Origin: Adenanthera pavonina
Lineage: Eukaryota > Streptophyta > Magnoliopsida > Fabales > Fabaceae
NCBI GenBank assembly: GCA_026686845.1
Contig: JAIVEN010000011.1
Span: 21,810,501-21,874,500 of the forward strand
Length of the DNA: 64,000 nucleotides
Reading direction: 5' to 3'
Position numbers and translations under genes: made by a program. This document shows, piece after piece, positions 31,207-40,593 of this stretch (position 1 is its first letter; each line of letters starts with the position of its first letter). The notes below the pieces were generated by a model. The model made no database searches and was not told the DNA's origin. It worked only from the letters and a program-made list of their open reading frames with translations.

Positions 31207-33646
31207 TAAATTTCGTTCTTGAAATTCGGATACATACTTGTACCTTATACTTTTTTTTGTTTATTTCTCAATTTCCAAATCATTTTGACTAAAGGAATAC
31301 TTCCATATCTTGATTATCTGCTTAGAAGTGAATTTTTCATTTTGATCTTATTCCTCCATTTTTAACATTTGAAGGATCTGGCTACTGTCTTTCATGTAGT
31401 GAAATATTAAGGACATCATAATTTTGATTTTACTTTAGGGGTATTGGGAATTTTCCATGTAACATACTCATATTTAATCCTCATCCTTACTTTCATAATT
31501 CTCTTTTCTTATTCATATTATAATCTCTTCATTGGCACCTAACATCATTCCTTTTCTTTATTTTTCATAATTTTACGCTGTTTATATGAATAATTTTCAT
31601 ACTAAGCATATGCTAACAATATTAGCTTTGTTTAAATGGCACCTACAAGGCCATCTCTTCCTTCTTTTCATTTTCTTTTTTTTACCTTAAGTCCACTTAT
31701 TTTTTATTTCATTGTCACTTGAGGTTCTTGGTGGTCTCATAACGCTTCTATGGTAAAACATAAAGATTATAACTTACTTTAACTTTTCATAATTCCATAT
31801 CTTGAGTGCATTATCATCGCTATTATGTATGGCAACATATTTTTCGTAAAAAATTGTTATATAAAACATAGGCTACTATTCCAACTCAACCCTGCTCTAT
31901 TACTCATATTCTGATCTACACTTTCTTTCATTATCATAGACCCCTTGAGTCATCATTGGATGATGACTAATCATCTCCGGGGAGGAAGTTTACCCTCTTT
32001 TAATTCATAAAAACTTGTTTCTTACTTCTTTTCCCACAAAACTTTTTCTTCTAATCAAGCGGTAAGACAATCTAAGATGAATTTTTCACAACAAAATTTT
32101 TATAATATCTTACTGGACTTAGTAAATTTCTCATCTTATTTTGGTTTTCGGTCTCTATCACTCATAACTTTACTTGCTTTACTAGGATCTGCTGTGACCC
32201 TATGAGAATTACTATAACCTACTAACCATACTTTCATGAGTTACATTCACTGAGTTTAGTTATTCAATAATTTCATTTAAAATATTTCAAAAATTTCAGT
32301 TGTCTTTCATGCTCCTTTACAAATTCGGAGTAACTTAGCACATTATTCTTGAGAACCACCATTACACTACTTATACTTTTATTCATGTAATCTTAGCAGG
32401 TGCATTGGTAAGACTATTTGACTTCATCATACCTTTATGGTGCCTTTATTTAACAATCGGTGCATCTTTTCTTTCTTACTCTTTTACATTTTCCTCATCT
32501 TTCAGTACTTCTTAGTAGGTCACCATCCTAGTACTTTTCTCACTTGAGCTTATTTATCTATAGAATGCTTAGGGATTCTCTTGTATTCATGCCAAAATTA
32601 ATCTTATAGCATATTGGCAATGGGCTTCATTTCAAGCCACAACTTATATGCGTGACATCTAGATACTTTACTACTTTAATTTTTACGGCATTCAACTACT
32701 ATTTTCATCTATCTTCTAACAATTGGAATAATACCTTATAATGGTGTCTCATCAACATTCTCATTTTCATTCATTACTTATACTACTTCTTTGTTCTTTA
32801 CTCTAGTTTTTGTTAACTTAGAGTCTCAACTTACCACTTTGCCTTAATGTGTAAACGTATTCTCAAACCCAATATTTTTGCTTATCTTGACATAGCCTTT
32901 TGGATCTCTTGGCTTTTATCAGTGTGGTTTTATTGATATTAAAACAGTGGTCATTAACTCTTTATTCTTTATCACTTCTCATATTTCTACTTTATCATTT
33001 TCATACATGGTTTCCTTAGCTTCTTAGTCAAGGTTAATTAGTGGCTTGGCAACTTGGGAGATTTCTCAACCCTACAATGGTCTCTTACTAACTTAGTTAG
33101 AATCTCGCATTCGACCTCTCACCATTTTTGGCTCATTTGGGCATCACCCCAGGAGCTACCTTTCATCTGCCTCACCTCGATGGCTTTTATCATAATGGAG
33201 GATTTCATCTTTCTTAGTTCAATTGGGATTTTCCCCAAGAGCTACTATCTTGGCCCAATTGGGCTTCTCCCCAAGAGCTACCTCCTTTTACCTATCTTAG
33301 TAGCTAACGAAAGATTTCATTTATTGTGAGATCTTCCAGCTAAAACCATTTCTTTTTATAGCTAGATTTCATACTAAGATTACTTATTATATTCATTAAT
33401 TATCATCACCTACCATTATATTTCTTTACTACTTTCTAGTCTGTGGCTTTGTATTAGAGAAAAAGCCTTGGTAAACTTTCATATTAGTTGCGGATTAATG
33501 AGGTTTTGTATCTTCTAATATCATCCAAGGTCATTCCTTTTTAGAGAACTATCAAAACTTTACGGCTCATCAATCTTTCTCATCTTCTCATTCCCTTTAG
33601 AGCTCTACTGCAACCTCATTGTTGGTCTACTGTGACCATAAGATCT
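31207..33646 (-). pseudogene. Decayed internal region of gypsy element GB
   Basis: Just inside the polypurine tract, 31320-31380 still resembles the GA chromodomain end (compare 'ttattcctccat' here with 29495). Beyond that, frames are saturated with stops and I recognise no domain. Three imperfect copies of a 'cattgggcttctccccaagag'-like unit lie at about 33125, 33217 and 33252. The plus ORF 33054-33329 spans these repeats and is unlikely to be real. GB continues at 34689-34827, 36364-36805 and 40594-42301 between nested insertions. Confidence 0.5.
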
Positions 33647-33651
33647 ACTAT

Positions 33652-34683
33652 TGATACAAGCATATTAGGAAGCATGGAGCAAGCTCAAGACATTGGAGAA
33701 AAGGAGGCTAAACATGTGATCCAAAAGTTGAAGGCAATTGATCTATTACAAGGCATGGGAGGCCTAACGACGAGATCAAAAACTAAGGCAATGAAAGAGG
33801 CCTTGAATGGTGTGGTCAACAAGCAACTTGAGATGGAGCCTTTGCACCTAAGTCAATTTGAAGCCCAAGAGAACAACAATGGCATGATTATGTTATCATA
33901 TACAGAAGTTTAGATTTGAGCCCAAAAATCAAGCCTAACAAAAAAAGCTCACTTAAAAAGACATATGACTCTCTTAAAGAGCATTTGACTTGGAGATTAA
34001 TGGGCCTAATTAGTATTAATTTTGTTTTTATTAATTATGGTCTAAACTTTTTTAATTAATAAAGCCTAATTAGTTAATTAGTAGTCTTTTTGATGGCCCA
34101 CCTTGTAAATAAGCATGTCATGTGCCAAACATGTGATTTCATTAATGTGGTGACATGTTTATAAAGGCTTATGTCTTATTTTATTATTTTCTTATGAATT
34201 TTCGTTATTTTGTTTTAGGGTTTTATTTTACTAGTTTCCTAGGTCCATTAGGAGTGTTGTTTGGGCCTAAAGTCTCCTAATCCTATTAGGATTACTTGAG
34301 CCCAAATTAATTAGGTTTTCTAGGCTTATTAGGTTAGATTTTACCTTGCCTATTTATGGCTAACTTTCATATGCGTTTTCCAGATTTGATGAATAGAATT
34401 TCAAACTTTGATTCTCTTGTGTTCTTTGAGTGCTAGAGCGAACTATGACTTATCGAGGAATTGGTCCTTCCTTGTGGCATCATCAGAACTAGGGTTCAAG
34501 AGACTGGTTCTCTTGGGTTCTAATTTACCTTGACTAACATATTTTTTCTATTTTCTTGTTTATTCCTTTCTTCTTGCTATTTTTCTATTTTTCAATTTTC
34601 GCGTTCCTTGTTATTGCAACGATCCGAGTGTCATTTATTTCAAGTGGGTTCTTTGGATTGATTCCATAAGAGTTCACGTATCA
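33652..34683 (+). mobile_element. Gypsy solo LTR (TSD ACTAT) with internal ORF
   Basis: The termini are TGATACAAGC and CACGTATCA, with a 6-bp TGATAC/GTATCA inverted repeat. ACTAT is duplicated at 33647-33651 and 34684-34688. The body matches, in reverse, the LTR at 50947-51873 (shared 'gaattggtccttccttg' and 'gggttcaagagac' blocks). About 1.03 kb with no internal region, so a solo LTR. It lies inside decayed GB sequence. Confidence 0.9.
33674..33913 (+). CDS. LTR-encoded 79-residue peptide with TRSK-type motif
   Basis: An ATG at 33674 opens a frame (MEQAQDIGEKEAKH...) that lies wholly inside the solo LTR. It contains GMGGLTTRSKTKAMKEAL. A similar sequence is encoded in the GD LTR (48653-48832, ERPMTRARTKAMQQAM) and at the GE 3' LTR (about 56065-56120, GGPMIKGRIKAMKEAL). 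In chromoviruses such a segment is the last part of the polyprotein. Encoded in an LTR it would lie downstream of pol, and upstream in a 5' LTR transcript. Whether it is translated is unknown. Confidence 0.5.
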   Translation: MEQAQDIGEKEAKHVIQKLKAIDLLQGMGGLTTRSKTKAMKEALNGVVNKQLEMEPLHLSQFEAQENNNGMIMLSYTEV

Positions 34684-34827
34684 ACTATGATCTTTAAGCC
34701 CTATTAGAATCCTCTATAACCCTACATCATTACTTAAGTAATAGGATCCATCAGAATCTAATTCTGAAAGGTTTCATAACCTATGAAATATTCTCATCTA
34801 AGCCAACAACTACTATCCTCAAGACCT

Positions 34828-36363
34828 TGTTGAATCAAGTGTTTTAATGATTCCAAATGACTAGAGCTTGGAAGGAAAATATCAAAGGAGTGTAAAAACA
34901 TTCAAGTGAAGAAATCCAGGAAGAAATGAGTAAAGAATTAGTTTGTAGGATTTCTCATAGTGAACATAGTGTAAAAGGCTTTGATTTCACTACCACTAGT
35001 TTTAAATATGTGTTTTTCAATTGTCCTATGTTAACTTATGCCAAATTTGAAAAACACTACTATCAAATAAATTTTGAGTTATTAAACTCCATATATAGTT
35101 GAAAATTTGAACTTTGGTAACTAAAATTCAAAGTTATAAAGATGTTACCTCTGTCAGACGAATTTCAGTTGATTGAAATTCAAATTTCGTATCAAGTATA
35201 ACTTTTGACAAATGGAAAATTTGTCTGTAGTTATGTCAAAGTTTGTCTGATATTAAAATACAAAAAGAGTTCAAAGTTAGTCCCTCTGACAAACGAACTT
35301 TGAATTTCAAAATTTGAACTTTAAATTGAAAACATGTAAGTCTGATTAGAGGTCTCTTTGTCAGACAAATTTTGAAAGTTCAAAATTTGAATTTCGAAAG
35401 TTCAAAATTAAAATTTTGAAAAGTAGAACTCTTAGGCCATATTGAGTTACTCACTGACAGACGAATTTTTGATCCCCAAAATTTGAACTTCAAGTGCACT
35501 GTAGCAATATGAGACAACTGTTCACACTCAACAGATGTACTTTAAACTTGAAAATTTATATTTTTTAAAATGGAAAATATTTGTCAAAACCAAAATTCGA
35601 ATTTCACTTTTAAACAGATGAATTTTAGAAGTTCAATGTTAAAGTTTTTAGCTTATGGTCTCTGTAAAATTTATCTGTTGATACCCTAAAATTTGAATTT
35701 TAGCGTGTCAGATGCATTAAATACGGTTGATGAACAGCTAGTTTTGCAGAGTAACCGTTAGGTAACATCTCTAACGACTAGATTTTGTGTCTAACATGTT
35801 AAGACACAAATCTATAAATAAAATTTCATTTAAAGTTGTGGGTAATGATTTTATGTTGTATATACTAAAATTCTATTGAAATCATTAGACAAAGCCTTCT
35901 ACTCACGCACACTTCATTTATTGAACTTCAACTGTCACATTTACTTTGTATTAGAGAGTTTTTCTTTCTGTAACAAATCTTTTCTTTATTTGGAAGAAGG
36001 ATTTTCTTGTGAGGGATTTTCACAAGGGATTTGGGAAACACTTTGCTCGAGTGTAGAGTGAAATTTTGTAAGCACTTAGAACAGAGCACAAGTTTATATT
36101 GTGGCATTGCAAGAAACCTACTAAATTCTTGTAAAATAGTGGAAAATCTCAAGTGGTGGTTTAAGGACTGGATGTAAGTTAAGATGAATAGATCGAACCA
36201 GGATAAATCTTTGTGTCCTCCATTCCTCTACTTTACAAACTGCCATTTTATATTCTACACTTTGTTTTCTATAACTTTTACTTTCACTACTCTTTTACAA
36301 TTTTGTAGAAAATTTGAAACTTCCCAATTTACGTTCCTTTTTGGGAATCCAACAAACCTAACA
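34828..36363 (+). mobile_element. Copia solo LTR (plus orientation)
   Basis: It starts TGTTGAATCAAG and ends AACCTAACA. At about 1.54 kb it is the same family as 9480-10973. No primer-binding site or internal sequence follows; the next base begins GB-like sequence. Flanking five bases (GACCT and GCCTT) do not match exactly, so the duplication is decayed or absent. CTGACAGACGAA-type motifs occur near 35150, 35285, 35360 and 35455. The ORFs at 35876-36417 are in the LTR and are not supported. Confidence 0.85.
35813..35820 (+). promoter_or_regulatory. TATA-like box of the copia LTR
   Basis: TATAAATA follows 'gacacaaatc'. The matching positions in other copia LTRs are near 10421 (plus) and 26551 (minus strand), which also retain TATA-like sequence. 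It precedes the LTR 3' portion by about 550 bases. Confidence 0.5.
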
Positions 36364-36800
36364 GCCTTATTTTCTTATGTTACTAAAATATTCATAGGCC
36401 ATATTCTTATAAAATAATACATTATATTTGTAGGGGAAAACTATCACCATAATGAGTATCTTTCTTTCTTGCTACTATTACTTCATCACTTCATTCACTT
36501 TTTGTTTTTCTTACTTTTGTCAACAGCAGCTTCTCTAGCATTTACTAGGTAGCATACATAAAATTTTGATAATTCAAATTACTTCCTACAGTTCTGCTAG
36601 CCTCTACCAACATAATAAATATCCTACTACATATTAGGGCTTTCCTTTCCATGTTGGCTAGCTTTAAACCTCTTACCAGCTTCTCTGTCTTTCATCTCTC
36701 ATCATCATAATATTGTAACTAGGTGGAGTTTGACACTAGTTGTATGAATATGGCTTCGTACTTATTTACATACTAATCTTTTGATGGAACATAATAATCC
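36364..36800 (-). other. GB internal sequence between nested insertions
   Basis: AT-rich, no open frame and no motif recognised. It lies between the copia solo LTR and N1, and its right end (CATCT, 36801-36805) is the N1 target duplication. It is inferred to be continuous with 40594 onward. Confidence 0.4.
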
Positions 36801-36805
36801 CATCT

Positions 36806-37762
36806 TGATAGAGTACGCTTGAGGCATGAAACATTGAGGGTCCTTAGACAAATTGCAAAGCATAAAAAGGAAGTTTCATCACTTAGAAATCAAGCTTGGA
36901 AGGCTAAAGTTCCATTGTAAGGAATAGATGGTCTAAATAGCTTGATTATGTTCTCTTTCATGCAAGTTACAGATCCAAGCCCAAAGAGAGCCCACTTAGA
37001 GAAGATTACTTAAGTGATCATGTGCCACTCATGTAATCAACTAAAAAGGAGTCTTCTTTATTCTATTTTATTTAGAATTTTCATTTTTTTATTATTTAAT
37101 TTTCAGAATAAGGCATATGGTCAAAGATTGTCTTGGATATTAAGATTTAATTGTTTCCTAATTTTTAAATATTAGAATCTAGGATTTTCTTTTCTTTTCA
37201 GCAAAAAGGTGCCACCTTTAGGAGTGATTTGCAAGAATATTTTGTTTTCTTTTTTATTTAGATTGTGGTGCCTTCTTTAGGATTAGATCTAATTATTTTC
37301 TTTACTTTTATTGTAATTTTTATTTTTTTGTTTTAACCTAGGGTTTTGGTTACCTTATTTTTTTATATAAAGAGCCACCTATGTACTTTGGAGGAAGACA
37401 GATTAATGAGAATGAATTTTTAGAACTTATGTTTTTTTCTTATGAGTTTTTCTCTTGTATCCTTTGTGTTCTTGAGAAAATTCTTAGACTTATCAAAGGA
37501 AGTAGTTTTCCTTTGTGGCGTCCCAAGGCTAGGGTTCGAAGATACGGGTTCTCTTAGGGTCTTATCCCATTGACTAACATATCTTTCTTATTTTCTTGTT
37601 ATTTTCGTGCTTTATTTTCTTCTTAATTTTCAAATTCACATATTTCCTTTCCTTGTGCTTTCTTTGCTGTTCGTGTGTCCTTATTTGATTCTAGCATGAT
37701 CCGTGGTTCATTCCGAGTCATTGGAGGTTCAATTGGACGAGTTCTGCTTGGGTTTTTCATCA
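36806..37762 (+). repeat. N1 5' LTR
   Basis: It starts TGATAGAGTACGC and ends GGTTTTTCATCA, directly before TTTGGTACCAGAG. A TATA box (TATATAAAG, 37364-37372) sits upstream of 'gccacctatgtactttgga', matching the N2 LTR box at 56563-56571. It aligns with N2 LTRs in blocks such as 'ggtcaaagattgt' (37119). Confidence 0.87.
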
Positions 37763-37776
37763 TTTGGTACCAGAGT
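37763..37776 (+). other. N1 primer-binding site
   Basis: TTTGGTACCAGAG immediately follows the LTR end. It is a one-base variant of the tRNA-Met-type TTTGGTATCAGAG seen in N2. Confidence 0.8.
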
Positions 37777-39104
37777 TTTGGTTTACTAGGTTCAACGTTT
37801 GTCCTTTCTTTTCTTTTCTTCATTATTTCATCCATCCATTTCTTATTTCAGATCTATTTCGTCCTCCCTTTGTTTTTTCATCCCCTTCTATTTTTTCCAT
37901 CTTCATATCTGTTTTCATATTGTGTTGTCCTTTTCTCTTCTTGTTTGCAGCATGATCTTCTTGTTTGTCCTCTATAGTTTGTGGCATCTTCATCTTCTTG
38001 TCTTGCCATCCTTTGTTCATTCTTTTTGTGATTTTGGAATTGTGTTTTTTTTCTGTCTAGATATTAAAAAAAAATCAAAATATTGTTTCTACAAATTAAG
38101 TGTTTCTAGAATTGCGTTCTAGTTGAGTATTTCCAAAAAAAAATTTTGTGCTAAAAAAAATAGTAGTGCAGAAGTCTGATTAGTGGATCAAAAGTTCAAA
38201 AAAAAAGAGGTGAAAAAAAATTCGAAAAAAGAAAAACTTGTTGCCATTGCAAAAAAGGAAAGAAGAGCAAAAAAAAAAGGAGCTTAAGAAAAATTAAAAA
38301 AAAAAAGAAAAAAAAGTGAAGAAAATTTGATTTTTTTTTTGTGGCTGAAAATTTTAGATTTGTTTTAAGATTTTCTCATGTACTTGATTTGCAAGTTAGA
38401 ATCACTCTTGGATGTTAATTGTTTTCCCAATATCTAAAGTTTCCTATTTTGAAAGTTTGGAATTGCAAGTTGCCTAAATTAAGGTTCTTGGCCTCCAAGT
38501 CACAAAAGTTTCCTAATTTTTAAGAACTTGGGTGGTAAGCATCAAGGAGTTGCCTATTTGGTCCAATTTCCTATTTATTTTCAGATCCTAGTTTCCTATT
38601 TTATTTCTTTCTTTGTTTCCTAATTTCTCTGTGTGCTAAATCATTAGTTTCCTATTTTCTTCCTTGATTATAATTTCCTATTTCCGTCCTTTCTTAGTTT
38701 CCTAATTTGTTGCTTGTGTCTATTGTCCAGATTTTGTGCTTTCCTTTCCTTCTATAATTGTCATGCCACTTTCCCAAATTCACTCCTAGCATTTTCCTTC
38801 CTTTTCTTTCCATAAAAACATGCTGCACATTTATCTTCTTGAATACCATATTACATGCTCATTGTGATCAAACTTGCTGCATATTATCCTTCTTGATTGT
38901 TGGTCTAAAATATGATTCTTTGAAGACTTTGAATTTTGGAACTTTAGTTTTGTGATTGCCACTTCATACATACTTCTCTTTTTGATTTGTTAGAATTTGA
39001 TTAAGAACATCATAGGGAGCAAGTTGAGTGGTAAATGGTAAGAGTGATTTGTGAGGTCCATGTTTCTTTCCTCTTTGTTTTCACTAACATTTCAAGTTCT
39101 GAGT
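37777..39104 (+). other. N1 leader, long and homopolymer-rich
   Basis: About 1.3 kb of non-coding leader separates the primer-binding site from gag. It begins T-rich (37790-38060), becomes A-rich with many runs of six to eleven A (38065-38340), then contains repeated 'tttcctaattt' and 'tttcctattt' units (about 38450-38710). The ORFs at 37675-38122 are T-tract artefacts. N2 has an equivalent leader at about 59330-60540. Confidence 0.7.
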
Positions 39105-40235
39105 ATGGCTGGAAAAGAAAGTGCAATTGATTTTAAAGTTTTAATGAGAGCTTTCAATGATCAAATCAATGAGTTGAATGCTAAATTGGATAGCATAGAG
39201 TCTCGTTCCAAGCCCCATAAATGGTGCGATCAAGTAATCATTAAAGAAATCCATCCAAAAAGAGACAAGCAAGTTTCTTCTTTCAAGGATATTAAATCAA
39301 AGATCCCGCTATTCCATGGTGAGAAAGATGTTGATGTTTACTTGGAGTGGGAAAGAAAAGTTGATCAAGCATTTGAATATTGTAACTACTCTGAGTTGGA
39401 AAAGATGCAATGTGTATACCTTAGATTTAGTAAAAAGGTTGCTGCTTGGTGGAAATGGATGGAGTACTGACGCACTATTAAAGGAGAGCCTTCTATTGCA
39501 ACATGGAGTGAGATGAAAACGGTCATGAGGAAAAAGTTTGCATCATCTCATTTACATGAACACCCTCCCGAAGCAAAGAATGATGTTGAACATTGTGAAG
39601 AGGTGCAAGTTCTGGTGGTTCAAGATTTTTGTGATGCCTACTTGATGGAAGTTGATCAAGTGGATGAAGAAGTTACGGCTTCAGCTAGTGATGATGAGAC
39701 AAGAGAATCCACTACAGGTATTTTTAACTCTCAAATCTCTTTTAGTGATGATGTCTCTTTTGATCAGTCGTTAGATTTGGATAGTGTTGCAAATAATGTT
39801 GAATGTGACGATGAGATTAAATGTTTGCACCCTATAATGAAGAAAATTGAGCTAGATGTTGTTAGTGTTGCATTAGATAGCTTTGATTCTAGTGGCACTC
39901 CTAGTATGCAAGTTGAATCTAATGTTGTAGCACAATTAGAAAGTGAATTTTATGATGTTGTTTATGCTTATGAGGAAAATTATCATTGTTTGCATCCTTT
40001 AGTTGAAAATCATGATTCATATGTTGTTAATGATTTGATGGATAATTATGTGGATAATAGCATGCTAACTTCTAGTAGCACTAATGATGTGATTCCCTTT
40101 GAAATTGGTTCTTATGATTGTATTGATGAGATTGAGTATATTGACATGGTGATTGGAGACCTTGATTGTGTTGATTTGAATACACATGTTAGAAACTGTT
40201 CTTTGGTTTTGGAAAAAGCCCTTGAACCATTGTGA
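39105..40235 (+). pseudogene. N1 gag-derived ORF with acidic C-terminal extension
   Basis: From ATG at 39105 the frame runs 376 codons with one in-frame TGA at 39468. The N-terminal part (about residues 1-145) matches the gypsy Gag of GE: IPLFHGEKDVDVYLEWERK and CNYSELEKMQ, then WSEMKTVMRKKF. Beyond that the GE-type Gag C-terminus and CCHC zinc knuckle are absent. About 230 residues rich in Asp, Glu, Ser and Val follow, including IELDVVSVALDSFDSSGT and FEIGSYDCIDEIEYIDMVIG. N2 encodes the same extension. The frame ends in TGA exactly where sequence joins the truncated 3' LTR. An upstream in-frame ATG at 39051 adds 18 residues also present in N2. Confidence 0.82.
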
Positions 40236-40588
40236 GGAAGACAAATTAATGAGAATGAATTTTTAGAACTTATATTCTTTTCTTGTGAGTTTTTCTCTCC
40301 TTTTCCTTTGTGTTCTTGAGAAAATTCTTAGACTTATCAAAGGAGCGATTTTCCTTTGTGGCATCCCAAGGCTAGGGTTCTAAAAGACGGTTTCTCTTAG
40401 GGTTTTACCCCATTGACTAACATATCTTATTTTCTTGTTATTTTCTTCTTAATTTTCGTATTCACATATTTTCTCTCCTCGCACTTTCTTTCCTATTCGT
40501 GTGTCCTTATTTGATTCTAGCACGATCCTTGGTTCATTCTGAGTTATTGGAAGTTTAATCGGATAAGTTCCGCTTAGGTCTTTCATCA
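40229..40588 (+). repeat. N1 3' LTR remnant
   Basis: It matches the 5' LTR from about 37391 ('ggaagaca...ttaatgagaatg') to the TTTCATCA end and stops at the CATCT duplication. The first ~590 bp of the LTR, the polypurine tract and any sequence after gag are deleted, so gag runs straight into the LTR. Confidence 0.85.
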
Positions 40589-40593
40589 CATCT

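Larger units (their letters stand above)
36806..40588 (+). mobile_element. N1: gag-only non-autonomous gypsy element (TSD CATCT)
   Basis: N1 has a 5' LTR (36806-37762), a primer-binding site, a long A/T-rich leader, one gag-derived ORF (39105-40235) and a 3' LTR that keeps only its last ~360 bp. The termini are TGATAGAG and TTTCATCA. CATCT is duplicated at 36801-36805 and 40589-40593. There is no protease, reverse transcriptase, RNase H or integrase. N2 at 56171-61398 is the same family in opposite orientation. The architecture corresponds to the known class of gag-carrying non-autonomous LTR elements. Mobility would require enzymes from an autonomous relative such as GE or GD. Confidence 0.88.

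Noticed and set aside
34823..36368. Target-site duplication around the copia solo LTR (GACCT and GCCTT)
   Set aside because: The two pentamers are not identical, so I do not claim a duplication.
37675..38122. Several overlapping plus-strand ORFs rich in Phe, Leu and Ser
   Set aside because: They read through the N1 LTR end and the T-rich leader; overlapping frames on both strands are expected from this composition.
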